From: Bacteroidota bacterium
Lineage (GTDB): Bacteria; Bacteroidota; Bacteroidia; Cytophagales; Cytophagaceae
Assembly: GCA_023458555.1 (NCBI GenBank)
Contig: JAEWYS010000002.1
Coordinates: 248,001-312,000 of the forward strand
Direction: 5' to 3'
Length of the DNA: 64,000 bases
Below the pieces are notes generated by a model. That model saw nothing but the letters and a program-made list of their open reading frames with translations, did no database searches and had not been told where the DNA came from. The position numbers and the translations under genes were made by a program. Every line of letters begins with the position of its first letter. Position 1 is the stretch's first letter. Shown here in pieces: positions 8,712 to 18,460 of this stretch.

Positions 8712-11462
8712 TTAGTTTGCGAATGCCTGCTGTACAAGCAACTGCTGGGTTTCATTGTGTGTCTTGAGATAACCAACCGCCGGAGAGGCTGCTTCTTCTC
8801 TTGCCACTACCTCGATATCAACTTTCCTGTACAGACTTCTGAGAATATACTCCCATGCCCCCATATTGACAGGCTCTTCCTGGACCCATATCTTTTTGGC
8901 ATTTTTGTACTTCTCCAGAATAGCATTCATCTGCTCCTGAGCCAGCGGATACAATTGTTCCAGACGAACAATGGCTACATCCGAACGCTTGGCATTTTGC
9001 TTTTCCTCCAGCAAATCATAGAAGACTTTGCCTGAACAGAACAATACCCGCTTCACTTTTGAAGGATCCGCATCCGCATCATCAATGATTTCCCTGAAAG
9101 AACCTTCCGTAAACTCAGACAACGGAGAAACCACTGACGGATGTCTCAGCAATGACTTAGGAGACATATTGATCAGGGGCTTACGGAAAGGCCATGCCAC
9201 CTGTCTTCTCAGGGCATGGAAGAAGTTGGCTGGTGTCGTTATATTGGCAACTATAATGTTGTAGTCAGCGCCCAATTCGATGAAACGCTCCAGACGGGCA
9301 CTCGAATGTTCCGGTCCCTGACCTTCATAGCCATGCGGCAGTAACATTACAAGGCCATTCATGCGCTGCCATTTGGTTTCTGCACTGGAAATAAACTGGT
9401 CAATCATCACCTGGGCACCGTTGGCAAAATCCCCGAACTGTGCTTCCCATACAACCAGAGCATTTGGATTAGCCATGGCATAGCCATATTCAAAACCTAA
9501 TACCCCATATTCAGAAAGCAGGGAGTTGTATATCCTGAAGCTCTTCTGATTATCCGCAATATTATTAAGCGGATAGTAGGCTTCATTGGTCACAGCATCC
9601 TTAAATACTGCATGGCGGTGAGAGAATGTACCACGCTGGACATCCTGTCCGGAGATACGGACTATCTTGCGATCAAGCAACAGTGAGCCATACGCCAGCA
9701 ACTCGGCAGAGGCCCAGTTCAGCACTTTATCCTTGAAGAACTGATCTTTCCGGTCTTTTAGCAGTTTTTCGATCTGCTTCAATGGCTTGAAGCCATCCGG
9801 AATCGAGGTAAGCGCATTGGCTACTTTCTCAACGATTTCCTGGCTAATGCCGGTTTCCGGAGATTTTTCAAAATCGGAAGGCTCGGAGCTTCTCAGTTCC
9901 TGCCACTCTTTTTCCATCTTCTGGAAGGTATATGGAAGCGGCTTCTGTTTTACCTGATTGAATCTGTCCTGAAGCAGCTCTCTGAACTCGCGGTCCATTT
10001 TCTGAGCCAGTTCAGCATCCACATCACCTTTTTCAATAAGCTTTTTGTTGTAAAGCTCTCTCGGATTCGGATGTCTCGAAATAATATTATAAAGTGAAGG
10101 CTGTGTAAACTTAGGCTCATCACTCTCATTGTGACCATGACGACGGTAGCAAACCATGTCAATAAAAATGTCACGCTGAAACTTTTGTCTAAACTCAATA
10201 GCCAGCTTCGCACAGAATACGACAGCCTCAGGATCATCGCCGTTTACGTGCAATACCGGTGAGTCAATAATCTTTGCTATATCAGTTGAATAGATACTGG
10301 AACGGGCTTCGTCAAAATCGGTGGTAAAACCAACCTGGTTGTTGATGACAAAGTGAATAGTACCACCGGTAAAATATCCGGGGAGCTTGGACATCTGCAC
10401 GACTTCATATACAATACCCTGACCGGCAATAGCCGCATCTCCGTGAATTAATATAGGAAGCACTTTGGTATAATCGTATTTATAAATCCGGTCACCCTTG
10501 GCACGAACATACCCTTCTACAACAGGATCTACCGCCTCAAGATGCGAAGGATTGGGCGCCAGTTTCAAATATACCTGCTTTCCGTTCTGAGCGGTGATCT
10601 CACTGGAATAACCCATGTGATATTTAACATCCCCGTCACCCATTGTAAGATCCGGAACCGCTGTCCCCTCAAATTCATTAAAGATGTGTTCATAGGTTTT
10701 GCCCATGATATTTACAAGGACATTGAGACGACCGCGATGAGCCATGCCAATAACAACCTCCTCGACACCGTGCTCCGCTCCGTGATTAATCAAAGCATCA
10801 AGCGCCGGAATAGTTGTCTCTCCGCCTTCCAGAGAGAAACGCTTCTGTCCTACATATTTTGTATGCAGAAAGTTCTCAAAAACTACCGCTTCATTCAGTT
10901 TGGAAAGGATTCGCTTTTTTTCTTCTATGGATGGATTATGTTCCAGCGATTCCTTTTCAACTTTCTTCTTCAGCCATTCCTGCACATCAGGTTCGCGAAT
11001 GTACATATATTCAAAACCGATGGTTCCTTCATAGATGTATTTCAGGGTATCGATAATATCTTTCAGCTTTGCTGCACCAATACCAAGCTCATTACCTGCC
11101 TGAAATACGGTCTGAAGATCGGACTCGTCAAGTCCGAAGTTCTCAAGCTCCAGTCTTGGCTGACGATCTTTCCGCGGTCTTACCGGGTTAGTTTTGGACA
11201 AAAGGTGCGCTCTGCCACGATAGGCCTGAATCAACTGACTTACCTTAATTTCCTTAGCGATATCTACCGACCCGGCCAGAACAGGAGCTGACTGCTTTTC
11301 GGTTCCGTTGGTTTTACCATTCGCCTTTAGCTGAGAGAACTCAAAACCTTCGAAAAACTTCTGCCAGGAAATATCTACTGATTGAGGATCCTGCTGATAG
11401 GACTTGTAGAGCTCATCGATATAACCGACATGAGCATTGCTGACGTAGGAATACTTATCCAT
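8712..11462 (-). CDS. odhA: 2-oxoglutarate dehydrogenase E1 component
   Basis: The 916-residue thiamine-diphosphate enzyme decarboxylates 2-oxoglutarate and passes the succinyl group to OdhB. The short N-terminal segment (HVGYIDELYKSYQQDPQ) that docks E1o to E2, the GMAHRGRLNVL motif, HGDAAIAGQG, the TPP region around NNQVGFTTDF and GDDPEAVVFCAKLA, and the C-terminal transketolase-like domain with the EAQFGDFANGAQ segment are all present. The length is close to E. coli SucA (933). It is the first gene of the odhA-odhB-lpdA series, with a -7-like promoter element about 22 bases before its ATG. Nothing is missing. Confidence 0.97.
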   Translation of the reverse strand: MDKYSYVSNAHVGYIDELYKSYQQDPQSVDISWQKFFEGFEFSQLKANGKTNGTEKQSAPVLAGSVDIAKEIKVSQLIQAYRGRAHLLSKTNPVRPRKDRQPRLELENFGLDESDLQTVFQAGNELGIGAAKLKDIIDTLKYIYEGTIGFEYMYIREPDVQEWLKKKVEKESLEHNPSIEEKKRILSKLNEAVVFENFLHTKYVGQKRFSLEGGETTIPALDALINHGAEHGVEEVVIGMAHRGRLNVLVNIMGKTYEHIFNEFEGTAVPDLTMGDGDVKYHMGYSSEITAQNGKQVYLKLAPNPSHLEAVDPVVEGYVRAKGDRIYKYDYTKVLPILIHGDAAIAGQGIVYEVVQMSKLPGYFTGGTIHFVINNQVGFTTDFDEARSSIYSTDIAKIIDSPVLHVNGDDPEAVVFCAKLAIEFRQKFQRDIFIDMVCYRRHGHNESDEPKFTQPSLYNIISRHPNPRELYNKKLIEKGDVDAELAQKMDREFRELLQDRFNQVKQKPLPYTFQKMEKEWQELRSSEPSDFEKSPETGISQEIVEKVANALTSIPDGFKPLKQIEKLLKDRKDQFFKDKVLNWASAELLAYGSLLLDRKIVRISGQDVQRGTFSHRHAVFKDAVTNEAYYPLNNIADNQKSFRIYNSLLSEYGVLGFEYGYAMANPNALVVWEAQFGDFANGAQVMIDQFISSAETKWQRMNGLVMLLPHGYEGQGPEHSSARLERFIELGADYNIIVANITTPANFFHALRRQVAWPFRKPLINMSPKSLLRHPSVVSPLSEFTEGSFREIIDDADADPSKVKRVLFCSGKVFYDLLEEKQNAKRSDVAIVRLEQLYPLAQEQMNAILEKYKNAKKIWVQEEPVNMGAWEYILRSLYRKVDIEVVAREEAASPAVGYLKTHNETQQLLVQQAFAN

Positions 11463-11484
11463 CCAATTTTTTAATTTTAAAATA

Positions 11485-11492
11485 CAAATTTA
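11485..11492 (-). promoter_or_regulatory. Bacteroidota-type -7 element upstream of odhA
   Basis: On the minus strand TAAATTTG matches TAnnTTTG, 22 bases before the odhA ATG at 11462, in a very AT-rich stretch. No TTTG -33 box was found at consensus spacing. The distance to the start codon suits a short leader. Confidence 0.4.
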
Positions 11493-11558
11493 AGGATTTA
11501 ACACTATAAGAATAACCGCTAATTCGCATTAACAAATTAACCTGATTTACAACACATT

Positions 11559-12782
11559 CTAATAGCATCCGTTGACATAGTCCTGAAGATATGAAAAGCG
11601 GTCGGTAAGACACCCGTTCTTATCGGTCATTTTTCCTCTGCAAAGAATTCCATCAGGATCAGTGCCGGTACAAAGCAGGGGAAACACATGGGTAAGAAGC
11701 TGATTTCCGAAATCCCTGGAAGCGTCTCTTGGCAACTCACCGGGCAGATTGTCAATCGCCATCACTGTAATATTGCGTGATCCGGAGAACAGAGGCTCTA
11801 TACTATGAGTGAGAGGATTATAATCATAGGCAGGGTCAGGAATCGTACAGGGTTTCAATGTTGAAGGTATAGAACCATTAATATCACAGGTAATATCGGC
11901 TATGATTTTTACCTTAAAGTCCGGCTCTGTCATATTTTCTCTTTCAAAAAGCCTGGGAGCTGCCGGATCCCAGTAGGCACCAGCCATAAAAATCTCTGCT
12001 TTGCGGGCATAGGGCAAAAAGGCGGACGTGTAGCGTTCCGGATTGGAATAAAACTCCGCCTTTTCGTAAAGGCCTGTTTCTTTGCCGATGTAATAGTCTC
12101 TTGTCGAAAGCAGGCTATAAACCGGATAATTAAACTCCTTATTCAGAAAATCTTCTGGTGATGCCTTGGGTATTTTAAGATAATCAAGTATATAAGCAAT
12201 TCCTTTTCCTACTCTTCCCGTACCGGTTGCAACAATTTTAATCGGAGGCAGGCTTACTTTTCTCAGCTCATCCAGTACTTCCTTCAGATCAAAACACTTA
12301 TGAGCCGGCTTCAGCTTATATCTTCTTTTTTTACGGCCATACAGAAGCAATCCGTTGTAAGCGCCGACAATACCTGCAAAACGACCGAAAGCAATCAGTC
12401 GCTGATAATTACTATCCGTCAATACCTCATAGTCAATCAGCTCTATACGTTTTTCAAGAATTGTCTGGAGCAGCTTCTGATTATAGCTTTGTTTTTTCAG
12501 GGTATGAGAAAAGAAGAAATAGGTTTTTTCCGGAATCAGCAAATGCGGCGGAACTTCTTTTATCCCAAAAAGCACATCGCAATGGCTTAGATCTTCAGTC
12601 AGTGTGAGGCCCTTTTCTGCATATTCTTTATTGGAAAACGCTCTTATATCACTTGGCTGAATAAATATTGAAACATTCGGATATCGGTTTTGCAATTCCA
12701 CACACTGATCAGGCATCAATGCTACGCGCTTATCCGGCGGGATTTTACCTTCTCTTAAAATACCTATTTTTAATGGCTCCAT
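11559..12782 (-). CDS. AlaDH/PNT-fold NAD(P)-dependent dehydrogenase (saccharopine dehydrogenase-like)
   Basis: The 407-residue protein begins with the alanine dehydrogenase/transhydrogenase N-terminal domain (KIGILREGKIPPDKRVALMP) and then a Rossmann nucleotide site TGTGRVGKGIAYIL near 189. The C-terminal half has ADITCDINGSIPSTL and DNLPGELPRDAS, typical of the bacterial and fungal-type saccharopine dehydrogenase (lysine-forming) branch of this superfamily, not of classical alanine dehydrogenase. Similar proteins in Bacteroidota are annotated variously as alanine dehydrogenase or NAD(P)-dependent oxidoreductase; the substrate cannot be read from sequence alone. It lies 96 bases upstream of odhA on the same strand, and a link to glutamate/2-oxoglutarate metabolism is only suggestive. 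Confidence 0.75.
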   Translation of the reverse strand: MEPLKIGILREGKIPPDKRVALMPDQCVELQNRYPNVSIFIQPSDIRAFSNKEYAEKGLTLTEDLSHCDVLFGIKEVPPHLLIPEKTYFFFSHTLKKQSYNQKLLQTILEKRIELIDYEVLTDSNYQRLIAFGRFAGIVGAYNGLLLYGRKKRRYKLKPAHKCFDLKEVLDELRKVSLPPIKIVATGTGRVGKGIAYILDYLKIPKASPEDFLNKEFNYPVYSLLSTRDYYIGKETGLYEKAEFYSNPERYTSAFLPYARKAEIFMAGAYWDPAAPRLFERENMTEPDFKVKIIADITCDINGSIPSTLKPCTIPDPAYDYNPLTHSIEPLFSGSRNITVMAIDNLPGELPRDASRDFGNQLLTHVFPLLCTGTDPDGILCRGKMTDKNGCLTDRFSYLQDYVNGCY

Positions 12783-12878
12783 CAGTTCGCAGGTGTTTGG
12801 GATACATACTAAACACTCAGAGTTTTTACTATTTTGTCCGGAAATGGTTCGGTATCTCTCCTAAATCCATGGCACTTT

Positions 12879-14549
12879 TTACTGAACAGGTACTGATCGT
12901 TTATAGAAAACATAGCCATTTTCCCTGTACAGCAGCTGCAACCCGGAGTAAGTCTCCAAATTCTGAATATGTTTCGGATAATCCTTGGTAATAATATACA
13001 CCGGTTTGTCAATAGAGCCGCCCAAAAGCCAACCCGCATTCAAACTTTCAGGATTATAACCGGGCATTTTTTTCCCGTAAAAGAGATAGGCGAAACTTGT
13101 AAACCCATATGGGAGCATATAGGCATCTTCTTTCCCTTTTTCGGTATAAAATCGTACGGCTGCCCCCTGGGTCATTTCCTCAATTTTTGGAACAAGACTA
13201 TAGCTAAGCAGCTGCACGGTCAGAATCATCGAGACAAAAAGGGTGAGCACTGCTGCCTGGAAGTTTCGTTTGAATAGTATCGAAAATATCAAGACTCCGA
13301 TAATAAGAACAGGTCCGGCAAGGTAATCCCAGCCGGAAACAGTGAAGTTTGCAGACAGATTGCCAATGGCAAACGGATCTTTTATATACTCGCCATATTC
13401 GGCCAGAAACTGCTCTTTGTGATCAAGCAGATAAAACACAGCAATAAACAGAAAGCCGAATATCAATCCTGTAATCAGAATCAGTGAACGGAAAAGATTG
13501 CCATAAAAAATTCTTTTGCCTTCGACCTTGATCAGTACATAAGCTGCCAGAAATGAAATCGGGAAATAACACAGGGAGGAATAATGAACCAGCTTGGTTT
13601 TTACAATGGAAAACACAAAGAGCACTACCAGCATCATAATGACCAGGGTTACCTTAATATTCCGTTGCAGATAGTTGTCGTTGTCAAAACTTCTGAGTCC
13701 TTTGAATAAGAAAAAGGACACAGGAAAGCATCCAAGAAGTAACACAACAAAATGAAAATAAAAGGGACCGCTGTGTCCGCTATGAGGCTGTTTCAATACA
13801 TATAGCTGATACTCGATAAATTCTTTGATAAACCAGGGACCGTTGATCGCTACCTCGATTGCAAACCATGCACTGGCCACCAGCAACATCGGAACCGTGA
13901 ACAGGATTATTTCACGAAAACTAACAAGCCGGAAACTTCTCTTATAAATACTGAAAACCAAAGCAGTAAGAAACACGATCAGAAAAGCGACCGGACCTTT
14001 GGTCAGAATCGCAAAACCAATCAGCGTACCGGCCAGAACCGCCTTCCTGTCCCTTTTGAATCTTAATTCTTTGTTTGTGGAGACCAGTAATCCCAATGTG
14101 AAGATACCGGAAAAGATAAAGAGGTTAAAAGCCGGATCTATCAAAGCCGTACGAAAATAGAAATGGGGTAGAATGGATCCCATATATGCCAGGGCCCAGT
14201 AAATGCCGAAGCGGTTGCAGAAGTATTTTCTCCCCAAAAGATATATCAGTACCAGCGTAATCATTCCGACAATCGCATTAGGGAAACGCGCTGCAAAAGC
14301 TGTTTCTCCGAAAAGGGTCATACTCAATGCCTGAAGCCAGAAGAAAAACGGTGGCTTCTCCTCAAACGGCTGGTAATTGGATTGTATTTTATAGAAGTTG
14401 CCCGTAATCAGCATTTCTCTGGCTGATTCGGCAAATATGTTTTCATCCCAGTCAAATAGAGGAACTGAGCCAAGAAAAGGCAGGAACAGAGCAGCCGAAA
14501 GAATTATAATGATCAGAATGACATTCCAGGGAGATGGTAAAAATTTCAT
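12879..14549 (-). CDS. Polytopic membrane glycosyltransferase, ArnT/PMT-2 type (GT39/GT83-like)
   Basis: This protein of about 556 residues has around a dozen hydrophobic segments. An acidic DWDE motif sits in the first periplasmic loop near residue 33, followed by the AESAREMLITGN segment and EKPPFFFWLQ, the arrangement seen in ArnT/PMT-2 lipid-sugar-dependent transferases. Such enzymes move a sugar from a polyprenyl-phosphate donor to a lipid or protein acceptor on the periplasmic face. I use the ATG at 14549; a longer frame with TTG at 14579 exists but adds ten residues ahead of the natural MKFLPS start. The C-terminal soluble tail (YGFTSFAYLFYGKKMPGYN) is typical. The acceptor is unknown, and the upstream PAP2 gene could recycle polyprenyl pyrophosphate. 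Confidence 0.85.
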   Translation of the reverse strand: MKFLPSPWNVILIIIILSAALFLPFLGSVPLFDWDENIFAESAREMLITGNFYKIQSNYQPFEEKPPFFFWLQALSMTLFGETAFAARFPNAIVGMITLVLIYLLGRKYFCNRFGIYWALAYMGSILPHFYFRTALIDPAFNLFIFSGIFTLGLLVSTNKELRFKRDRKAVLAGTLIGFAILTKGPVAFLIVFLTALVFSIYKRSFRLVSFREIILFTVPMLLVASAWFAIEVAINGPWFIKEFIEYQLYVLKQPHSGHSGPFYFHFVVLLLGCFPVSFFLFKGLRSFDNDNYLQRNIKVTLVIMMLVVLFVFSIVKTKLVHYSSLCYFPISFLAAYVLIKVEGKRIFYGNLFRSLILITGLIFGFLFIAVFYLLDHKEQFLAEYGEYIKDPFAIGNLSANFTVSGWDYLAGPVLIIGVLIFSILFKRNFQAAVLTLFVSMILTVQLLSYSLVPKIEEMTQGAAVRFYTEKGKEDAYMLPYGFTSFAYLFYGKKMPGYNPESLNAGWLLGGSIDKPVYIITKDYPKHIQNLETYSGLQLLYRENGYVFYKRSVPVQ

Positions 14550-14710
14550 TTTGCAAAAAAGGATAAAATTTCGCTGCAAATTACAGGTATATAGTTCAGA
14601 CTAGCAAATGCTATGCAAAAAGGTATCTCTGACATGATAACTTTACTCCCGCAGGATATCAGATCTACTCTGTTCAATCTGCCGGAATCAACTTTTTTAT
14701 TTATTTCCCT

Positions 14711-15367
14711 TTACCTTCCCAACCGGTACACCGGTCTGTTCAGACGCTCATTTTCTGACCAGCGGGTATGATACTGAATAATTGAATACACTAAAGCTGT
14801 GACTATAACACCGATTAATGTTCCCGCATATATATCCATAAAAAAATGCTGCAGCAGATACACTCTGCTAAAAGCTGTGGTCAATGCAATCGTAAAGCAA
14901 ACGATCTGGCTGGATGTACGCCGGGACAGCAGACTCAGCAATAAGAAGATCGAAAACACACTCGAGGAATGTCCGGAAGGAAAGCTGAAATAGCTATGAA
15001 TCTCCAGCCCGTCAACAAACTTAAGCTTGAGTGACGGATCAAAAAACTTGTAAGGGCGCACAAAGTCATCAAAAACAGCTCTTTTCAGCACCTGCGTTAC
15101 CAGCGAAGTGGAAAGAAAAGCAAGAATACTCAGGATTCCGTAATAAATTCTTCGCAAAAACAAACACAATACGACCAGTACACTGAATATACCATCACCC
15201 AGATAGGTGATATAATAAAAAAAGACGTTGAGCACCGGATCATGAAACTGATTGACCCAAAGCTCAACATCTCCTTTACTGGTACTACCAAGGATGATTG
15301 CTCCGATTATGGCAAACACCATGGTAAGATTGAAAAACAGTGGCGATTCTTTATATACCCTGATCAA
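14711..15367 (-). CDS. PAP2-family membrane phosphatase
   Basis: This 218-residue protein with about six membrane helices has the three-part PAP2 phosphatase motif: K..8..RP around residue 95, FPSGHSS around 130 and SRVYLLQHFFMDIYAG around 170, in which the SR, H and D residues match the catalytic set. Likely substrates are lipid phosphates such as undecaprenyl pyrophosphate or phosphatidate. The first codon is TTG at 15367; there is no in-frame ATG between it and an upstream stop, and the next Met is residue 16. It starts 18 bases after the small 71-residue gene upstream, so translation may be coupled. The spacing between K and RP in motif 1 is two residues longer than the usual KX6RP. Confidence 0.85.
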   Translation of the reverse strand: MIRVYKESPLFFNLTMVFAIIGAIILGSTSKGDVELWVNQFHDPVLNVFFYYITYLGDGIFSVLVVLCLFLRRIYYGILSILAFLSTSLVTQVLKRAVFDDFVRPYKFFDPSLKLKFVDGLEIHSYFSFPSGHSSSVFSIFLLLSLLSRRTSSQIVCFTIALTTAFSRVYLLQHFFMDIYAGTLIGVIVTALVYSIIQYHTRWSENERLNRPVYRLGR

Positions 15368-15385
15368 GGAATTATCAATTATATT

Positions 15386-15601
15386 CTATTGTTTACTATC
15401 GGATGCTTTTTCTTTTGCCTGTTCAATATCGTCACGATCTCTCAACTTTTTGTCGTCAACGTTACGATTCAGGAAGCTGTTGATCTCGTCAAGATCATAA
15501 TCTGATACGATCTCTCCAAATGTATTGATCTGGATATTGAATCCGTCCAGTTCCTTATTTACTTTAGGCTTTTTCCCCTCTTTTTCTTTCTTCTTTCCCA
15601 T
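15386..15601 (-). CDS. Small highly charged hypothetical protein
   Basis: The 71-residue product has a Lys/Glu-rich first 18 residues, then a short ordered-looking segment (DGFNIQINTFGEIVSDYDLDEINSF is one continuous acidic stretch at about 19-43), and a charged tail. It starts with ATG at 15601, 18 bases after the gltX stop, and is followed 18 bases later by the PAP2 gene, so the three genes probably form one transcript. I do not recognise a family with known function; the tight spacing and even codon pattern are the main reasons to call it real. Confidence 0.7.
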   Translation of the reverse strand: MGKKKEKEGKKPKVNKELDGFNIQINTFGEIVSDYDLDEINSFLNRNVDDKKLRDRDDIEQAKEKASDSKQ

Positions 15602-15619
15602 AGCGCTATTCGTTTACTG

Positions 15620-17161
15620 TTATACTTTTACCTGATCACTCAGTGTAGCAATCGCTCTTTCGATTCTGTCTGCTGTCTCATCACGTCCGAGTACCTCGAC
15701 TATCTCCATAAGATCAGGTCCGGCCCCCTTACCCGTAATCGCCAGTCTCAGGGCCTGAAGTACTTTCCCGATTTTCATATTTTTCCGTTCCAGTACAGCA
15801 TTCAGGATATCTCTGGCCTTATCAGCAGTTGCTACATCTGTCTGAGCAAGTTCTTTGCCAAAGTCCGCTATAACTTCAACAGCTTCCGCTGTCCATTTGG
15901 ATTGGACTACCTTGGTATCATAATCCGCGGGAGTCTCGAAAAAGAAAGAGGCCTCTTTCCAGAAATCGGCCGGAAATACGACCCTTTCTTTCATTAGTTC
16001 CACCACTTTTTCCGCTTTTTCCTCCCCTGCATTCATACCTCGTTGCTTCAGCTCCTTCAAAAGATAACCCGCCAGCTCATTGTTTGGTTTGGCCTTGATG
16101 TACTGCTGGTTAAACCACATGGCCTTCTGAATATCAAACTTAGTACCTGATTTACCGATTCTTTCGGCGGAAAAAGCCTCTATAAGTTCCTGCATGGAGA
16201 AAATCTCCTGTTGCGTACCCGGATTCCAGCCCAGCAAAGCAAGAAAATTGACCGCAGCCTCACTCAGATACCCGGCTTCCCGGAAGCCTTTCCATATATC
16301 TCCGCTCTCCGGATCCTTCCAGTCGATAGGAAACACGGGAAAACCACCGGCATCGGCATCTCTTTTGCTTAGTTTACCATTTCCGTCCGGTTTGAGCAGC
16401 AATGGCAGGTGGGCAAACCTTGGCATAGTATCTTCCCAGCCAAGGAAACGATATAAAAGGACATGCAGCGGTGCCGAAGGCAGCCATTCTTCTCCCCGGA
16501 TCACATGAGTTATTTTCATCAGATGATCATCCACAACGTTTGCCAGATGGTAGGTAGGCATACCGTCAGACTTCATCAGCACTTTATCGTCAATCGCTGA
16601 AGAATGTACCATTACCCAGCCGCGAACCATATCATTGAGACGAATCTCTTCTTTTCTTGGTACTTTAAGACGGATTACATAGGACTCTCCGGATTCCAGT
16701 CTGCGCTTAACTTCATCTTCCGGAAGCGTCAGAGAGTTTTTCATGGTCATCCGGGTGATCGCATTATACTGCGGTGTAGCCACTCTGGCAGCTTTCAGGC
16801 GCTCCCTCATGGCATCCAGCTCTTCAGCTGTATCAAACGCGTAGTACGCATTGCCTTCCTCCACGAGTTTCATGGCATACTGCATATACATAGGTTTCCG
16901 CTCCGACTGGCGGTAAGGACCATAGGGACCACCCACCGCCGGGCTTTCATCCAGCTCTATCCCCAGCCACTGCAATGCTTCGAGAATGTACTCTTCCGTA
17001 CCTGCTACAAATCTGGTCTGATCGGTATCCTCAATACGAAGAATCATTTTGCCTCCATGCTTGCGGGCAAACAGATAGTTATACAGCGCTGTACGAACTC
17101 CTCCGATATGTAACGGACCTGTAGGACTTGGTGCAAATCTCAGCCTTACCTCTTTTTCCAT
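15620..17161 (-). CDS. gltX: Glutamate-tRNA ligase
   Basis: The 513-residue class I aminoacyl-tRNA synthetase charges tRNA-Glu. The N-terminal ATP site PSPTGPLHIGG (HIGH variant) lies at 10-20 and the KLSKRD loop (KMSKS variant) near 268. The catalytic domain is followed by the alpha-helical anticodon-binding domain. The family's usual length is 470-510. The protein is encoded on the minus strand and probably heads a transcript with the small charged protein and PAP2 phosphatase. Whether it discriminates tRNA-Glu from tRNA-Gln cannot be judged here. Confidence 0.97.
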   Translation of the reverse strand: MEKEVRLRFAPSPTGPLHIGGVRTALYNYLFARKHGGKMILRIEDTDQTRFVAGTEEYILEALQWLGIELDESPAVGGPYGPYRQSERKPMYMQYAMKLVEEGNAYYAFDTAEELDAMRERLKAARVATPQYNAITRMTMKNSLTLPEDEVKRRLESGESYVIRLKVPRKEEIRLNDMVRGWVMVHSSAIDDKVLMKSDGMPTYHLANVVDDHLMKITHVIRGEEWLPSAPLHVLLYRFLGWEDTMPRFAHLPLLLKPDGNGKLSKRDADAGGFPVFPIDWKDPESGDIWKGFREAGYLSEAAVNFLALLGWNPGTQQEIFSMQELIEAFSAERIGKSGTKFDIQKAMWFNQQYIKAKPNNELAGYLLKELKQRGMNAGEEKAEKVVELMKERVVFPADFWKEASFFFETPADYDTKVVQSKWTAEAVEVIADFGKELAQTDVATADKARDILNAVLERKNMKIGKVLQALRLAITGKGAGPDLMEIVEVLGRDETADRIERAIATLSDQVKV

Positions 17162-17206
17162 GAATTTTTATCCTTACTTAAGGGTAGATTTAATGATTAT
17201 ATGCTA

Positions 17207-17587
17207 TTATTTTACTGCGATACAGGATATCTCTACATTGACATCCTTGGGCAGACGGGCTACTTCGACAGTCTCTCTTGCCGGAGCACCTTCACCGAAA
17301 TACTCCCCATAAACTGCATTAATCGCCTGAAAATTGTTCATATCTTTTACAAAGATGGAACACTTAACCACATGCGAAAAATTCATTCCTGCAGCAACTA
17401 ATATTCCATTGAGATTTTTCATAACCCTGTGCGTCTCAGACTGGATATTGTCCAGCACAAGCTCACTGGTAGCCGGGTCAAAAGCGATCTGCCCGGATAC
17501 ATACAGCGTATTGCCGGCAAGTACCGCCTGACTATACGGGCCTATCGGAGCCGGGGACTCGTTTGTGTTTATTATCGTCTTATTCAT
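17207..17587 (-). CDS. ridA: RidA family 2-iminobutanoate/2-iminopropanoate deaminase
   Basis: The 126-residue protein matches the RidA/YjgF/UK114 family over its full length. RidA hydrolyses reactive enamine/imine intermediates released by PLP enzymes, protecting other PLP enzymes. The signature APARETVEVARLPKDVNVEI, with the conserved substrate-binding Arg and the C-terminal Glu, is intact, as are the N-terminal PIGPYSQAV and VSGQIAFDP motifs. It forms a cytosolic trimer in characterised homologues. It lies 45 bases upstream of gltX on the same strand. Confidence 0.93.
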   Translation of the reverse strand: MNKTIINTNESPAPIGPYSQAVLAGNTLYVSGQIAFDPATSELVLDNIQSETHRVMKNLNGILVAAGMNFSHVVKCSIFVKDMNNFQAINAVYGEYFGEGAPARETVEVARLPKDVNVEISCIAVK

Positions 17588-17716
17588 TGATGATCTCGGA
17601 TAGTTGAAGGTGACAAAAATAGCAAAAAATGCATCGAATTTCGAAAACCCTATTCATAATTTGCCTCAATATCCTCTCTCCTACCTAAATCAATAGAAAA
17701 CAGGCGTATGCAGTTT

Positions 17717-18313
17717 TTATTTGATGGTCAGATTCTCAGAAAATCTAAAAGCCACTTCTTTTACGGGCTTTCGGCTTCTTTCTGCCTGCTCCCGTTTTTT
17801 CAATTCATCATTTAGCTGATCCGGGTCACCTTTATATCCGATTGCTACCATAGCAGCCGGAATAAAGTCTTTTCCCAGCTTAAATGCCTCAGTCACCTTA
17901 TTCGTATCGAAACCTGCCATCTGGTGAATGTATATATCCATGGCAGCCGCCTGTATAGCCAGCGCACTCATGGCCTGGCCGGCATCATACATGGCATGCC
18001 TGTTTTCTTCTCCGGTTTTGGCAAATCGTGCACTGGCCAGCACCGCCATCAGCACCGGAGCTTCTTTGGCCCAGACTCTGTTAGCATCTGTAAGAAACCC
18101 CAGTAAAGTATCAAAGCCCGCAGGATCATCTTTTTTCGACACATAAACAAAACGCCAGGGCTGCTCATTGAACGAAGAAGCTACCCATTGGGCCGAAGTA
18201 AACAGGACCTGTAAAGTATCCGAATCCAGCGGTTTCTCTGAAAAAGCTCTGTAACTGCGCCGTTTTAATATAGTCTCCCGGATAATTGTCTGGTTCGTGT
18301 TCATAGTTGACAT
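17717..18313 (-). CDS. Nitroreductase-family FMN oxidoreductase
   Basis: This 198-residue protein has the nitroreductase FMN site RRSYRAFSEKPLDSD near the N-terminus and the SSFNEQPWRFVYV segment, with EEPVL-type active-site context (AKEAPVLMAVLAS) and the C-terminal AMVAIGYKGDP. Members reduce nitro compounds, quinones or flavins with NAD(P)H; the physiological substrate cannot be inferred. Two start codons, ATG at 18313 and ATG at 18304, are equally plausible. It is divergent from the DNA repair gene at 18461, with a 147-base shared upstream region. Confidence 0.9.
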   Translation of the reverse strand: MSTMNTNQTIIRETILKRRSYRAFSEKPLDSDTLQVLFTSAQWVASSFNEQPWRFVYVSKKDDPAGFDTLLGFLTDANRVWAKEAPVLMAVLASARFAKTGEENRHAMYDAGQAMSALAIQAAAMDIYIHQMAGFDTNKVTEAFKLGKDFIPAAMVAIGYKGDPDQLNDELKKREQAERSRKPVKEVAFRFSENLTIK

Positions 18314-18460
18314 TTATTCGAAGTTTAGATTATTATGCATTAGGTTTTATTTTATCCTTTTGTCTGATATACTGCACAGAAAAACTTGTTTAACTTTAAT
18401 CCATGGAGGTCTGTTTAGTTTGGAAAAACCTCAGAGCTCCGGGAAATCCGACAAATTCAA